Under the pieces are notes generated by a model, which worked only from the letters and a program-made list of their open reading frames with translations, made no database searches and was not told the DNA's origin. This document shows, in pieces, positions 63,161 through 64,000 of a stretch of DNA of 64,000 bases. A program made the position numbers and the translations under genes. Origin of the DNA: JACVRN01 sp963715565 (GTDB lineage: Bacteria; Acidobacteriota; Blastocatellia; Pyrinomonadales; Pyrinomonadaceae); the NCBI GenBank assembly GCA_963715565.1, contig OY970256.1, positions 2,480,001-2,544,000 of the forward strand, read 5' to 3'. Position 1 is the stretch's first letter. The number at the start of each line of letters is the position of its first letter.

Positions 63161-64000
63161 TTACTGGAAGCGCATCCTGTATTCGGGTGAGACCAGAAAG
63201 GAGCGCACCATCTCGGCATTAATATAGTTGCCGTAAAAGTTGAGCTTCGAGAGCCAGAAATTAAAGCCTGCCTCGTCAGGGTCTCGGCGCATGTAGCCGA
63301 AATATTCCATCTGGACAAACGACTGGTTAAAAATCTTGTCGTAAAACGCTTTGCCGTAGAAGGTGACAATCTCCTCTCGGCCCTCGCCCAGAACGAAGGT
63401 TCCGTCCACGATGTGGCGAAGGACACTGGCACGCGTCTGTGTGTTCTGATTGAGAGCATCGATGATTACCGCGCGTTCCGCAGCGGGCACCGTGACGCCT
63501 GTGGTCTCTATGAGCTTCAGCACATAATCCTGGTTCGACAATGAGCCGTAGCGGTTGATGAACTCCGCTCTTTGCATGAACTGTTCTATCAAGGCCGTGC
63601 GGTTGGCTTCGATTGTCTGGGCGGAGAGCTGGTTGTTGACCACGATGCCGTTCTGCACCACGGACATGTCGCGCATGAATTCACTGTAGGTGGGGAAGCG
63701 GCCCAGACTTCCCATGTAGACACGCAGCACGAAACCGCCCGTGTACTGAAATTCAGGAGAGAGGAAGAAGGCTGCGCTGGTCGTCACACGCTGCAAGTCA
63801 ATGCATTGAGCCACGGTCTGGTTGGCGGGGCGGCGTGCCGCGTTGTTACAGTTAGTGATGTTCTCGGTCCAGAAATCCCAGCCCGCAGAGTCCGGCTCGC
63901 GGTTTAGAAAGTCGTGATATTGCTGGCGCACGAACTGGCGCTGGTCGTCTATGGGATTAGAGGTTTGCTCCGGCTGATCGTCAGTGATGAAAACGGTCGC
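63161..64000 (-). CDS. DUF4214-domain protein, 5' truncated
   Basis: The frame is open to the right edge, so the N-terminus lies outside. The visible 279 residues hold two DUF4214 units: FVRQQYHDFLNREPDSAGWDFWTENI and, near the end, YFGYMRRDPDEAGFNFWLSKL, each with the RxPDxxGxxFW signature. Between them are helical repeats. DUF4214 occurs at the C-terminus of secreted proteins with Calx-beta, Ig-like or glycosyl-related domains, which presumably lie upstream here. The GTG at 63931 is internal. Function unknown. Confidence 0.88.
   Translation of the reverse strand, partial: ATVFITDDQPEQTSNPIDDQRQFVRQQYHDFLNREPDSAGWDFWTENITNCNNAARRPANQTVAQCIDLQRVTTSAAFFLSPEFQYTGGFVLRVYMGSLGRFPTYSEFMRDMSVVQNGIVVNNQLSAQTIEANRTALIEQFMQRAEFINRYGSLSNQDYVLKLIETTGVTVPAAERAVIIDALNQNTQTRASVLRHIVDGTFVLGEGREEIVTFYGKAFYDKIFNQSFVQMEYFGYMRRDPDEAGFNFWLSKLNFYGNYINAEMVRSFLVSPEYRMRFQ

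Overview
The window looks like a chromosomal segment of an Acidobacteriota bacterium, probably near Blastocatellia. This is inferred from gene content: an Acidobacteria-type VWFA-domain secreted protein, several Ser/Thr kinases with zinc ribbons and FHA domains, a secreted S46 dipeptidyl-peptidase, a DUF4214 protein and many short secreted proteins of unknown function. The DNA is GC-rich apart from a few AT-richer accessory patches. Both ends cut a gene. No rRNA, tRNA, transposase or CRISPR was seen.

Layout. 1-4.5 kb: VWFA protein, cysteine hydrolase and PcrA/UvrD helicase. 4.6-6.5 kb: AT-richer accessory patch with two unknown genes. 6.5-15.4 kb: two paralogous membrane Ser/Thr kinases flanking an S46 peptidase, then a stand-alone PolX N-terminal domain. 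15.5-18.1 kb: small membrane and secreted proteins, one behind a candidate c-di-GMP-I riboswitch. 18.1-24.6 kb: a phospho-signalling cluster on the minus strand (FHA-GAF-PP2C phosphatase, zinc ribbon-TPR protein, RDD protein, kinase-FHA, zinc ribbon-FHA). 25.5-38.8 kb: a MacA/MacB-like export locus with one adaptor, one ATPase and four permeases, interrupted by a Uma2 gene, unknown genes and two integron gene cassettes without an integrase. 39-45 kb: Yip1-like protein, Dpp/Opp ATPases, VanZ-like, DinB-like and methylmalonyl-CoA mutase large subunit. 45-53.8 kb: HD-GYP, atpD-atpC, ruvB, pdxJ, a GT2 glycosyltransferase and an S41 protease. 54-57.4 kb: secreted proteins and an RlmI-like methyltransferase. 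57.6-59 kb: two adjacent selenoprotein genes. 59-64 kb: 6-phosphofructokinase, GreA, a CDP-alcohol phosphatidyltransferase, a zinc-ribbon membrane protein and a truncated DUF4214 protein.

The main discoveries are: (1) a selenocysteine peroxiredoxin followed by a GrdB-like selenoprotein, each with an in-frame TGA and a SECIS-like hairpin just downstream, which an ordinary gene caller would break; (2) a small cassette array with recognisable attC sites inside the exporter locus; (3) a recurring class of long intergenic hairpins whose arms are tandem 7-8 base words, different from place to place, around a similar purine/pyrimidine apex, often filling the gap between co-directional genes and sometimes supplying the end of a coding region; and (4) a candidate c-di-GMP riboswitch. 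The phosphatase, kinases and FHA proteins suggest Ser/Thr phospho-signalling, and the HD-GYP protein plus the riboswitch candidate suggest c-di-GMP signalling.
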